From NCBI RefSeq assembly GCF_025399795.1, contig NZ_JAODTZ010000003.1:186001-250000 (forward strand): a DNA stretch of 64,000 bases, written 5' to 3'. The translations under genes were made by a program, and so were the position numbers. Position 1 is the stretch's first letter, and each line of letters begins with the position of its first letter. Below are positions 18,331-26,200 of the stretch, piece after piece. Below the pieces are notes generated by a model that was given only the letters and a program-made list of their open reading frames with translations, made no database searches and was not told the DNA's origin. The stretch is from Streptomyces rhizosphaerihabitans (GTDB taxonomy: Bacteria; Actinomycetota; Actinomycetes; Streptomycetales; Streptomycetaceae).

Positions 18331-20264
18331 CGGACCGGCATCATCTGCTCGTGCACGGTGGAACGTTCGCCGCCGTGGGCGACGGCGGGGACATCAGCGG
18401 AGTGCGGGGCGGCAGCTCTCCGGACGGGTTGTTCGTACGGGACGCCCGGCACCTCAGCCGCTGGCAGCTGACGGTGGACGGCGCGGTGCCCGAGGCACTG
18501 ACGCCGGTCGCGGACGGTGACACGGCACGCTGTGTACTGGTTCCGCGCGGCGGCCGCAACGAACCGCCCGCGTACACGCTCTTCCGTGAACAGGCCGTCG
18601 CCGAGGGCTCGTTCGTGGAGGCGCTGCGCGTCACCAGCAACCGTCCGACGGCCACCACGGTCCGGATCGCGGTCACCGCGGACGTCGATTTCACGGATCA
18701 GTTCGAACTGCGCTCCGACTACCGCACCTACGCCAAGACGGGCGTGGTGCGCCAACGCCAAGTTCTCGACGACGGCGTGGAGTTCAGCTACCGGCGCGGG
18801 GAGTGGCAGTCCCGTACGACGGTCACCTCCGAGCCCGCGCCGGACGGGGTGGAGGAGACGGGCACGGGCGCGCGTCGCCTCGTATGGACCCTCGACCTCG
18901 AACCGCACGGCTCGGCGGAACTGGCGCTGCGGGTCGCGGCGCGTCCGCACGGCGCCGCGCACGAACCGCGCGTGCCCGCCTCCCCCGCCGCGGCCAATGA
19001 GCGACTCCTCGCTCTGGAGGGCGAGTTCGCACAAGGGGTGCCCTTCCCGACCGGCTGGCCCGAGCTGGCCGCGGCCTGTGCCCGGGGCCTGTCCGATCTG
19101 GCTGCGCTCCAGGTGCCGGCGACGGGCCTGGACGGCGAGGAACTGCGGGTGCCCGCGGCCGGAGTCCCCTGGTTCCTCACCCTGCTGGGCCGCGACGCGC
19201 TGCTCACCTCGCTCTTCGCGCTGCCCTACCGGCCCCAGCTGGCCGCCGCCACCTTGCCCGCGCTGGCCGCCACCCAGGCGGTCGAGGTGGGGTTGGGCGC
19301 GGTCGCCCAGCCCGGCAAGATCGTGCACGAGGTGCGGCACGGCGAGCTGGCGCACTTCGGGCAGGTGCCGTACGGGCGTTACTACGGCTCGGTGGACGCG
19401 ACGCCGCTGTTCCTGGTGCTGCTCGGCGCCTACACCGAGCTGACCGGTGACGTGACGCTGGCCCGCCGGCTGGAGCCCAACGCCCGTGCGGCGATCGGCT
19501 GGATGCTGGACCACGGCGGGCTGACCTCTCGCGGCTATCTCGTCTACCGCGCGGACGGCGGCGGCCTCGCCAACCAGAACTGGAAGGACTCCCCGGGCGC
19601 CATCTGCTCGGCCGACGGCAGCCGCCCCACCGGCCCGGTGATGGCGGCGGGCGCGCAGGGTTACGCGTACGACGCGCTGCGCCGCACCGCGCACCTGTCC
19701 CGCACGGTCTGGGACGACGAGGTCTACGCGGCGCTCCTCGAACAGGCCGCCGCCGACCTGCGCGACCGTTTCCAGCGGGACTTCTGGATGAACGAACACG
19801 CCTTCCCCGCACTGGCGTTGGACGGCGACGGCCGGCATGTCGACGCGCTCGCCTCGGACGCGGGTCATCTGCTGTGGTCCGGGCTGCTGGACAAGGAGTA
19901 CGGCGAGCTGGTCGGCCGCCGGCTCCTCGAACCGGACTTCTTCTCCGGCTGGGGCGTGCGCACACTCGCCTCCGGCCAGCCGGCGTACCACCCGCTGTCG
20001 TACCACCGGGGTTCCGTCTGGCCGCACGACAACGCCCTGATCACCTTGGGGCTGGCGCGCTACGGCCTGCACGACGAGGCCCGTACGGTGGCCCACGCTC
20101 TCGTGGACGCCGCCACGGCCGCCGGCCACCGCCTCCCCGAGGTCCTCGCGGGCTACGGCCGCGACACCCATGCCGAGCCGGTGCCCTACCCGCACGCCTG
20201 CGTACGGGAGTCCCGTTCGGCGGCGGCACCGCTGGCCCTGCTCACGGCGGTGGGCGGAGCCTAG
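18327..20264 (+). CDS. Glycogen-debranching-type amylo-alpha-1,6-glucosidase
   Basis: About 645 residues. The N-terminal domain (about 5-205; LLVHGGTFAAVGDGGDISG, DGLFVRDARHLSRWQL) is of the GDE_N_bis type. The C-terminal (alpha/alpha)6 domain carries VPWFLTLLGRDALLTSL, KIVHEVRHGELAHFGQVPYG, NQNWKDSPGAI and YHRGSVWPHDNALI, which fit the glycogen debranching enzyme C-terminal family. No signal peptide, so cytoplasmic. Start ATG overlaps the upstream stop (ATGA), so both hydrolases are co-translated. Their pairing under a ROK regulator suggests use of a glucan or glucoside. The exact linkage is not deducible. Confidence 0.87.
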   Translation: MTDRHHLLVHGGTFAAVGDGGDISGVRGGSSPDGLFVRDARHLSRWQLTVDGAVPEALTPVADGDTARCVLVPRGGRNEPPAYTLFREQAVAEGSFVEALRVTSNRPTATTVRIAVTADVDFTDQFELRSDYRTYAKTGVVRQRQVLDDGVEFSYRRGEWQSRTTVTSEPAPDGVEETGTGARRLVWTLDLEPHGSAELALRVAARPHGAAHEPRVPASPAAANERLLALEGEFAQGVPFPTGWPELAAACARGLSDLAALQVPATGLDGEELRVPAAGVPWFLTLLGRDALLTSLFALPYRPQLAAATLPALAATQAVEVGLGAVAQPGKIVHEVRHGELAHFGQVPYGRYYGSVDATPLFLVLLGAYTELTGDVTLARRLEPNARAAIGWMLDHGGLTSRGYLVYRADGGGLANQNWKDSPGAICSADGSRPTGPVMAAGAQGYAYDALRRTAHLSRTVWDDEVYAALLEQAAADLRDRFQRDFWMNEHAFPALALDGDGRHVDALASDAGHLLWSGLLDKEYGELVGRRLLEPDFFSGWGVRTLASGQPAYHPLSYHRGSVWPHDNALITLGLARYGLHDEARTVAHALVDAATAAGHRLPEVLAGYGRDTHAEPVPYPHACVRESRSAAAPLALLTAVGGA

Positions 20265-20369
20265 GAAGCCGGGACGGCACCTGAAGTCCGGGGTGGCGCC
20301 GAGGGTCCGGTGCGCGCGCGGGCGGCGCGCACCGGACGTACGACGGATCAGAAGCGGACGTCCTGCGGA

Positions 20370-21533
20370 TCAACCGCCGGAGGTGTCCAGTTCGGCGTCC
20401 TCGGACACGCCCGCGCGGTCGTAGGGGTCCTTCAGCCAGCCGTCCGGCAGGACGACCCTGTTGTTGCCGGAGGTACGGCCGCGGGGTCCGTCGGCGCCCG
20501 ACGGCCACGGCTGGTCGAGGTCCAACTCGGCCAGCCCGTCGGAGAGTTCGGCGAGCGACGAGGTGATGGCGAGACGCCCCCGCATCTCCGAGCCGACCGC
20601 GAAGCCCTTGAGGTACCAGGCGACGTGCTTGCGGAAGTCGATGACGCCCCGCGCCTCGTCGCCGATCCACTCGCCGAGGAGCGTGGCGTGCCGGACCATG
20701 ACCGCGGCGACCTCGCGGAGCGTCGGGCGGGCGTACTCCTCGCGGCCCTCGAAGGCGGCCACCAGGTCTCCGAACAGCCACGGCCGGCCGAGGCAGCCGC
20801 GCCCGACGACGACCCCGTCGCACCCGGTCTCGCGCACCATCCGCAGCGCGTCGTCCGCCGACCAGATGTCACCGTTGCCGAGGACGGGGATCTCCGGCAC
20901 GTGCTCCTTGAGCCGGGCGATGGCGTCCCAGTCCGCGGTGCCGCCGTAGTGCTGGGCCGCGGTACGGCCGTGCAGCGCGATGGCCGTCACGCCCTCCTCG
21001 ACCGCGATCCGTCCGGCATCGAGGAAGGTGATGTGGTCGTCGTCGATGCCCTTGCGCATCTTCATGGTGACGGGCAGGTCCCCGGCGCCACTGACCGCCT
21101 CGCGCAGGATCGCGCGCAGCAGGTGCCGCTTGTACGGGAGGGCGGAGCCGCCGCCCTTGCGGGTGACCTTGGGGACCGGGCAGCCGAAGTTGAGGTCGAT
21201 GTGGTCGGCGAGGTCCTCTTCCGCGATCATGCGGACGGCCTTGCCGACGGTGGCGGGGTCGACGCCGTACAGCTGGATCGAGCGCGGCTTCTCGGTCGCG
21301 TCGAAGTGGACCAGCTGCATGGTCTTCTCGTTGCGCTCGACCAGCGCCCGCGTGGTGATCATCTCGCTGACGAACAAACCCTTGCCGCCGCTGAACTCGC
21401 GGCACAGCGTGCGGAACGGCGCGTTCGTGATCCCGGCCATGGGCGCCAGGACGACGGGCGGCTGCACCTGGTGGGGGCCGATCGAGAGCGTGGAGTTCAG
21501 CACGGAGTTCACGGTGGACGTGGGCGTGGGCAT
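20370..21533 (-). CDS. dusB: tRNA-dihydrouridine synthase DusB
   Basis: About 387 residues. An FMN enzyme that reduces specific uridines in tRNA with NADPH. The TIM barrel starts with VVLAPMAGITNAPFRTLCRE; the catalytic Cys is in LNFGCPVPKVTRKGGGSAL; FMN phosphate-binding residues are in LGNGDIWSADDA and GVVVGRGCLGRPW. The C-terminal helical tRNA-binding domain follows. ATG at 21533 has GGGGG before it and fits the family N-terminus. Monocistronic, divergent from an MFS gene. Confidence 0.96.
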   Translation of the reverse strand: MPTPTSTVNSVLNSTLSIGPHQVQPPVVLAPMAGITNAPFRTLCREFSGGKGLFVSEMITTRALVERNEKTMQLVHFDATEKPRSIQLYGVDPATVGKAVRMIAEEDLADHIDLNFGCPVPKVTRKGGGSALPYKRHLLRAILREAVSGAGDLPVTMKMRKGIDDDHITFLDAGRIAVEEGVTAIALHGRTAAQHYGGTADWDAIARLKEHVPEIPVLGNGDIWSADDALRMVRETGCDGVVVGRGCLGRPWLFGDLVAAFEGREEYARPTLREVAAVMVRHATLLGEWIGDEARGVIDFRKHVAWYLKGFAVGSEMRGRLAITSSLAELSDGLAELDLDQPWPSGADGPRGRTSGNNRVVLPDGWLKDPYDRAGVSEDAELDTSGG

Positions 21534-21629
21534 TCCCCCATTGTGGCGCACGGCGCCGAGTGCTCGCACGGAAGACCGTGTAGCAGTCATTAGTTAGACG
21601 CACTATCGACAGCGGCGTACCCTGAGGGA

Positions 21630-23075
21630 ATGCCTGAGCTCAGCCACCGTCACCGGATGCTGGTGCTCGCGATCTGCTGCATGAGTCTGCTGATCGTGAG
21701 CCTCGACGTCACGGTTCTGAACGTCGCCCTGCCCTCGATGCAGCAGGAACTGCACGCGAGCGTCGCGGGCATGCAGTGGACCATCGACGCGTACACCCTG
21801 GTGCTGGCCTCGCTGCTGATGCTCGCGGGCTCCACCGCCGACCGCATCGGCCGGCGCAAGGTCTTCACGGCGGGCCTGGTCCTGTTCACCATCGGCTCGG
21901 TGCTCTGTTCCCTCGCCCCGAACCTCGACACGCTCATCGTGTTCCGGATGGTCCAGGCCGTCGGCGGCTCGATGCTGAACCCGGTGGCGATGTCGATCAT
22001 CACCAACACCTTCACGGACCCGCGCGAACGGGCCCGCGCGATCGGCGTCTGGGGCGCCGTGGTCGGCATCTCCATGGCCGCCGGACCGCTGGTGGGCGGA
22101 CTGCTCGTCGACACGGTGGGCTGGCGGTCGATCTTCTGGATCAACCTCCCCGTCGGTCTCGCCGCGCTCCTGCTGACCCTGCGCTTCGTCCCGGAGTCCC
22201 GCGCCCCCAGGGCCCGCCGCCCCGACCCGGTCGGCCAGCTCCTGGTCATCGCCCTGCTCGGCTCCCTGACGTACGCGATCATCGAGGCCCCCTCCTCCGG
22301 CCTCGTCCACACCCTGGCCTTCTCCGTGATCGCACTCGCCGCGCTCCTCGGCCTGCTGCGGTACGAGCCCCGGCGCGACGAACCCCTCATCGACCTGCGC
22401 TTCTTCCGCTCGGTGCCGTTCAGCGGGGCCACCGTCATCGCGGTGAGCGCGTTCGCCGCGCTCAGCGGCTTCCTGTTCCTGTCGACGCTGTACCTGCAGA
22501 ACGTGCGGGGCCTGAACGCCCTGCACGCGGGCCTGTGGATGCTGCCCATGGCGGCCCTGTGCTTCGTCTGCGCGCCCATATCCGGACGCCTGGTCGGCAG
22601 CCGCGGCCCCCGGCCGTCGCTGCTGATCGCCGGTGTCGCGATGACCGTGAGCGGTGTGCTGTTCGCCGCGTTCGAGGCGGAGACGTCGAACGTCACGCTC
22701 GTCATCGGCTATGTCTTCTTCGGCATCGGCTTCGGGTTCGTGAACGCCCCCATCACCAACACCGCCGTCTCCGGGATGCCCCGTGCCCAGGCGGGCGTCG
22801 CCGCCGCCGTCGCCTCGACCAGCCGGCAGATCGGCGGCACCCTCGGAGTCGCCGTCATCGGCGCGGCCCTCGCCTCCGGCATCCGGGCCTCCGCCTACCG
22901 GGACACCTTCGTCGCGGCCTCCCGCCCCGGCTGGTGGATCATCACCGCCTGCGGTGTCGCCGTCCTCGTCCTCGGCGCGCTCACCAGCGGACGCCGGGCC
23001 CGCGCGTCGGCCGAGCGCGCGGCCCGTCTGCTGGAGTCCCCGGAGATCCGGGAAGCGGCGGGCGTACGGGCCTGA
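21630..23075 (+). CDS. MFS drug:H+ antiporter, DHA2 (14-TM) type
   Basis: About 481 residues with about 14 hydrophobic segments. Motif A-like loop GSTADRIGRRKVFTAG, the antiporter motif C region AVVGISMAAGPLVGGLL and the N-terminal LDVTVLNVALPSMQ are those of EmrB/QacA-type exporters. It should extrude a toxic small molecule across the cytoplasmic membrane using the proton gradient; the substrate is unknown. GAGGGA lies close before ATG 21630. No dedicated regulator is adjacent. Confidence 0.92.
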   Translation: MPELSHRHRMLVLAICCMSLLIVSLDVTVLNVALPSMQQELHASVAGMQWTIDAYTLVLASLLMLAGSTADRIGRRKVFTAGLVLFTIGSVLCSLAPNLDTLIVFRMVQAVGGSMLNPVAMSIITNTFTDPRERARAIGVWGAVVGISMAAGPLVGGLLVDTVGWRSIFWINLPVGLAALLLTLRFVPESRAPRARRPDPVGQLLVIALLGSLTYAIIEAPSSGLVHTLAFSVIALAALLGLLRYEPRRDEPLIDLRFFRSVPFSGATVIAVSAFAALSGFLFLSTLYLQNVRGLNALHAGLWMLPMAALCFVCAPISGRLVGSRGPRPSLLIAGVAMTVSGVLFAAFEAETSNVTLVIGYVFFGIGFGFVNAPITNTAVSGMPRAQAGVAAAVASTSRQIGGTLGVAVIGAALASGIRASAYRDTFVAASRPGWWIITACGVAVLVLGALTSGRRARASAERAARLLESPEIREAAGVRA

Positions 23076-23103
23076 CCCGGGACGAGCCGGGCCCACCCCC
23101 GGG

Positions 23104-24333
23104 TCAGGCCGCCCCCGCCGCTTCCGCCTCCGCCCGGGACGCCGTTTCGGCCTCCGCTTCCGCCTCGGCCTCCAGCGCGATCGCGTGCAGTCTCTCCAGC
23201 CGTGCGCGGCTCTCCTCGTCGGCGGGCGCGTACGTCACCATGCGGGCACCCAGGTCCGGTGCGAGCCACAGGTCGGTGTGACCGACGGTGACCAGACCGA
23301 CGTACGGGTTCACGAACTGCTTGGTCTTGCCGCGGGTGCCGACCACCTCGTACCGGTCCCAGATCTCGCGGAACTCGGCCGACTCGGTCCGCAGCCGCTT
23401 CAGCAGCATCTTCCAGGCCGGTTCCCCGAGGTGCCCGGCCATCGAGACGCGCAGCCGCGCGGCCATCAGGCGCATGGTCTCGTCGAGGAAGACGATCGAC
23501 TCGCGCCACTCCGCGTTGGTGTAGGCGAGGATCATGCAGTTGCGGTCGGCGGGCGGGATCGTGTCGAGGTCGCTCATCATCAGACGCGCGTAAGTGCGGT
23601 TGTACGCCAGGATGTCGTACCGGCTGTTCTGGATGCAGGCCGGGACGGGCTCCAGTTGGGTCAGGATCAGGCGCAGCGCCGGGGTGATGACCTCGCACCG
23701 GGCGGCGGGCGAGGGGTCGACGGCTCCGGCCAGCTGGAAGAGGTGGGCACGCTCGCTGGTGTCCAGCAGCAGGGTGCGGGCCAGGGCGTCGAGAACTTGC
23801 TCGGAGACCTGGATATCGCGCGCCTGTTCCAGCCAGGTGTACCAAGTGACCCCCACCGCGGAGAGCTGGGCGACCTCCTCGCGGCGCAGGCCCGGGGTGC
23901 GCCTGCGGCGGCCGCGGGGCAGCTGTACCTGCTCGGGCGTGATGCGTTCGCGGCGGCTGCGCAGGAAGGTGGCCAGCTCGTGCCGCCGGATCTCGCTGCC
24001 GCGGGACGCGTCGGCGGCGCCGCCCTTCCCGTCCATGGCCGACCGCACAGGGTCCGGGCCGGTGGCCGGTCCCGCCCGGCCCGGGACGGTCGCCGGTCGC
24101 GGCTGGTCCGCGCCGGTGGTCTGTCGCGGCTGGTCCGGGCCCGTGGCCGGTCGCACCGAGTCCCGGCCGATGGTCGGCCGCGCCGGGTCCGGGACGGTCG
24201 CCGATCGCCGCCGGCGCGGGCCGGCCGCCGATGGCACCGGATCCTGGCCGGCCGCCGGTCGCGCCGGACCCTGGCCGGTGGTCAGTCCCACCGGGTCCTG
24301 GCCCGTGGTCGTTTCCCGCGCCATGGTCGTCAT
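23104..24333 (-). CDS. XRE-type HTH regulator (MmyB-like ligand domain) with low-complexity N-terminus
   Basis: About 409 residues. The HTH (about residues 115-185: ELATFLRSRRERITPEQVQL then RRTPGLRREEVAQLSAVGVT) is followed by a PAS-like MmyB domain (about 205-380) typical of many Streptomyces regulators next to oxidoreductase or exporter genes. The first 98 residues are an unusual Pro/Ala/Gly/Arg tract with repeated RPATGPDP-like units. The ATG at 24333 has GGAGG just before it, whereas the internal ATG at 24039 has no ribosome binding site, so the tract is probably translated. The gene is divergent from an MFS gene across a palindrome, so it probably controls that exporter. The C-terminus is also Glu/Ala-rich. 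Confidence 0.88.
   Translation of the reverse strand: MTTMARETTTGQDPVGLTTGQGPARPAAGQDPVPSAAGPRRRRSATVPDPARPTIGRDSVRPATGPDQPRQTTGADQPRPATVPGRAGPATGPDPVRSAMDGKGGAADASRGSEIRRHELATFLRSRRERITPEQVQLPRGRRRRTPGLRREEVAQLSAVGVTWYTWLEQARDIQVSEQVLDALARTLLLDTSERAHLFQLAGAVDPSPAARCEVITPALRLILTQLEPVPACIQNSRYDILAYNRTYARLMMSDLDTIPPADRNCMILAYTNAEWRESIVFLDETMRLMAARLRVSMAGHLGEPAWKMLLKRLRTESAEFREIWDRYEVVGTRGKTKQFVNPYVGLVTVGHTDLWLAPDLGARMVTYAPADEESRARLERLHAIALEAEAEAEAETASRAEAEAAGAA
24045..24310. repeat. Decayed GC-rich repeats inside the regulator's 5' coding region
   Basis: Variants of ggtccgggcccgtggccggtc recur with a period near 30-45 bp. They are what produces the low-complexity N-terminus of the XRE regulator. 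The repeat style resembles the intergenic repeats elsewhere in the window, so the gene may have gained its N-terminus by expansion of such DNA. Confidence 0.65.
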
Positions 24334-24362
24334 GCCTCCAGCCTGCCGCTCACCGCAGCCTG

Positions 24363-24404
24363 TTGCCAGGTAGTGCTTGTACCAGGATAAGAAGACTCTG
24401 GTAC
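24363..24404 (+). promoter_or_regulatory. MFS promoter with overlapping palindromic operator
   Basis: A -35 TTGCCA (24363-24368), 17-nt spacer and -10 GATAAG (24386-24391) point at the MFS gene at 24435. Overlapping it is a perfect inverted repeat GTACCAG (24379-24385) / CTGGTAC (24398-24404) with a 12-nt spacer. Half-sites are 19 bp apart, about two helical turns, on one face of the helix. The divergent XRE regulator is the likely binder, which would also make it autoregulated. Confidence 0.6.
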
Positions 24405-24434
24405 CCGTCTGAGTACGGGAGAAGTCTGGAGGAC

Positions 24435-25865
24435 GTGACCGAAACCGGAACTCTCACGACCACCGTCCGTGCCCCCACCGCGCCACCCGCTCTCGGCGGC
24501 CTCGGACTCTTCACCGTGCTGCTGGGCGCGGCGCTGCCCCTGATCGACTTCTTCATCGTCAACGTAGCCCTTCCGACCATCGGGCATGACCTGAACGCGA
24601 GTGAGGCCGTCCTCGAACTCGTCGTCGCCGGCTACGGGGTCGCGTACGCCGTCCTGCTCGTCCTCGGCGGACGCCTCGGCGACCTGTTCGGCCGTCGTCG
24701 GCTCTTCCTCGGAGGCATGGCGGCCTTCGGCCTGACCTCGCTCGCCTGCGGTCTCGCGCCCACGGCGTGGACCCTGGTGGCGGCGCGCGTCGCCCAGGGC
24801 GCGGCCTCCGCGGCGATGCTGCCGCAGGTCCTCGCCACCATCCAGTCGGCGACCTCCGGGCCCCGGCGCGCCAAGGCGATGAGTCTGTACGGCGCCACGG
24901 CCGGCCTGTCCATGGTGGCCGGGCAGATCCTCGGCGGCATCCTGGTCGCCGCCGACATCGCGGGCACCGGCTGGCGCTCGGTGTTCCTCGTGAACGTGCC
25001 CGTCGTCGTGCTCGGCCTGATCCTGGCCGCCCGCGCCGTCCCCGAGACCCGCTCGCAGCGCCCGGAGCCGATCGACGCCCCCGGCACGGTCCTGCTCGCG
25101 GTCGCCCTGCTGGCGCTGCTCGCCCCGCTCACCGAGGGCCGGGCGGCGGGCTGGCCGCTGTGGACCTGGGTGTCCCTCGCCCTGTTCCCGCTCGCGGCCG
25201 GCGCCTTCTACCTAGTCGAACGCCGTGCGGACCGCCGCGGCCGCACCCCCCTGGTCCCACCGAGCCTGTTCGAGCTGACCTCGCTGCGCCGGGGCCTGAT
25301 CATGATCGTGCCGTTCTCGATCGGATTCAGCGGCTTCATGTTCGTGATCGCGGTGGCTCTGCAACGCGGCGCGGGTCTCGGCCCCGTCCCCGCGGGGCTG
25401 TCGCTCGCACCCATGGCGGTCGTCTTCTTCATCACGTCCCTGTGCGGACCCCGGCTGATCTCCCGCCACGGCACCCGGGTCGTCACCGCGGGCGGACTGA
25501 TCCAGGCGGTGGGCGTGGCCCTCATCGCGCTGGCCGCCTGGCGTTCCTGGCCGGACCTCGGGGTGGTGGAACTGCTGCCGGGCGCGGCCGTCGCCGGCGC
25601 GGGCCAGGCGCTCCAGCTCCCCGTCCTCATCCGGATCGTCCTCTCCGAGGTGCCGGCCGTACGGGCCGGCGTCGGCAGCGGCGTGATGGCCACCACCCAG
25701 CAGGCGGCACTCGCCGTCGGGGTGGCCACCCTCGGCACCCTGTTCCTGTCCCTCGTCCCGGCGCACGGCATGCGGGACGCCCTGGTGACGACCCTCCTGG
25801 TCCAACTGGCGGGAGTGGCCCTGACCACCGCACTGAGCCTGCGGCTGCCGCGCACGATCAGCTGA
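24435..25865 (+). CDS. MFS exporter, DHA2 type
   Basis: About 476 residues with about 14 hydrophobic segments. Key motifs: LIDFFIVNVALPTIGHDL, the motif-A loop LGDLFGRRRLFLGG, and ATAGLSMVAGQILGGIL at motif C. GTG at 24435 is chosen because GGAGG lies 3-5 nt upstream. It should export a hydrophobic compound by proton antiport; divergent control by the XRE regulator suggests inducible export. It is distinct in sequence from the exporter at 21630, so the pair is not a recent duplication. Confidence 0.92.
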   Translation: MTETGTLTTTVRAPTAPPALGGLGLFTVLLGAALPLIDFFIVNVALPTIGHDLNASEAVLELVVAGYGVAYAVLLVLGGRLGDLFGRRRLFLGGMAAFGLTSLACGLAPTAWTLVAARVAQGAASAAMLPQVLATIQSATSGPRRAKAMSLYGATAGLSMVAGQILGGILVAADIAGTGWRSVFLVNVPVVVLGLILAARAVPETRSQRPEPIDAPGTVLLAVALLALLAPLTEGRAAGWPLWTWVSLALFPLAAGAFYLVERRADRRGRTPLVPPSLFELTSLRRGLIMIVPFSIGFSGFMFVIAVALQRGAGLGPVPAGLSLAPMAVVFFITSLCGPRLISRHGTRVVTAGGLIQAVGVALIALAAWRSWPDLGVVELLPGAAVAGAGQALQLPVLIRIVLSEVPAVRAGVGSGVMATTQQAALAVGVATLGTLFLSLVPAHGMRDALVTTLLVQLAGVALTTALSLRLPRTIS

Positions 25866-26012
25866 GGGCCCGGCTCGCGGCCGAGAACCGACCGCGCCGA
25901 CCTTCACCGACCGCACCGGGACATGCCGAGCATGCCGACCGGCATCCAACTCCCGTGCGGCCACCGGCATATGCACTGGCCATGAGTACAACTCCCCTCT
26001 TCCCAGGGGCTG

Positions 26013-26042
26013 TTGACACCAGTGATGCGTCATGTCGTACTG
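26013..26042 (+). promoter_or_regulatory. Candidate promoter for the short ORF / carboxypeptidase unit
   Basis: A perfect -35 TTGACA (26013-26018) is followed at 17-18 nt by the weak -10 cgtact/gtactg. It would give a leader of about 80 nt before the ribosome binding site at 26121. The rest of 25866-26131 shows no gene, except a 23-codon frame without ribosome binding site. Confidence 0.4.
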
Positions 26043-26131
26043 AGTCGCACTGAAGTCGAACGGAACGCACCCGGCGTCGGCCCCGCGCGTTCCGTTCGGC
26101 CGACCCGCGATCCGCGATCCGAGGAGACTCC

Positions 26132-26200
26132 GTGACCGAGATCAAGATCCGCGCGCTGGACCAGAGAGAGACCTGGGACGACAGCGGTTCCGGACTCTGA
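26132..26200 (+). CDS. Short ORF (22 codons) immediately before the carboxypeptidase
   Basis: GTG at 26132 is preceded by a good GAGGAG with 5-nt spacing and runs 22 codons: VTEIKIRALDQRETWDDS then GSGL and TGA at 26198-26200. Its stop overlaps the point where the M14 carboxypeptidase frame becomes recognisable. Two readings fit: a genuine small peptide coupled to the next gene (leader or processed peptide), or the true N-terminus of the carboxypeptidase separated by a -1/+2 frameshift. No homologue is recognised. The strong ribosome binding site argues that something is translated from here. Confidence 0.45.
   Translation: MTEIKIRALDQRETWDDSGSGL

Noticed and set aside
25983..26053. 23-codon ORF starting MSTTPLFPGAVDTSD
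   Set aside because: There is no ribosome binding site before its ATG, and it overlaps the candidate -35/-10 region, so it is probably chance.
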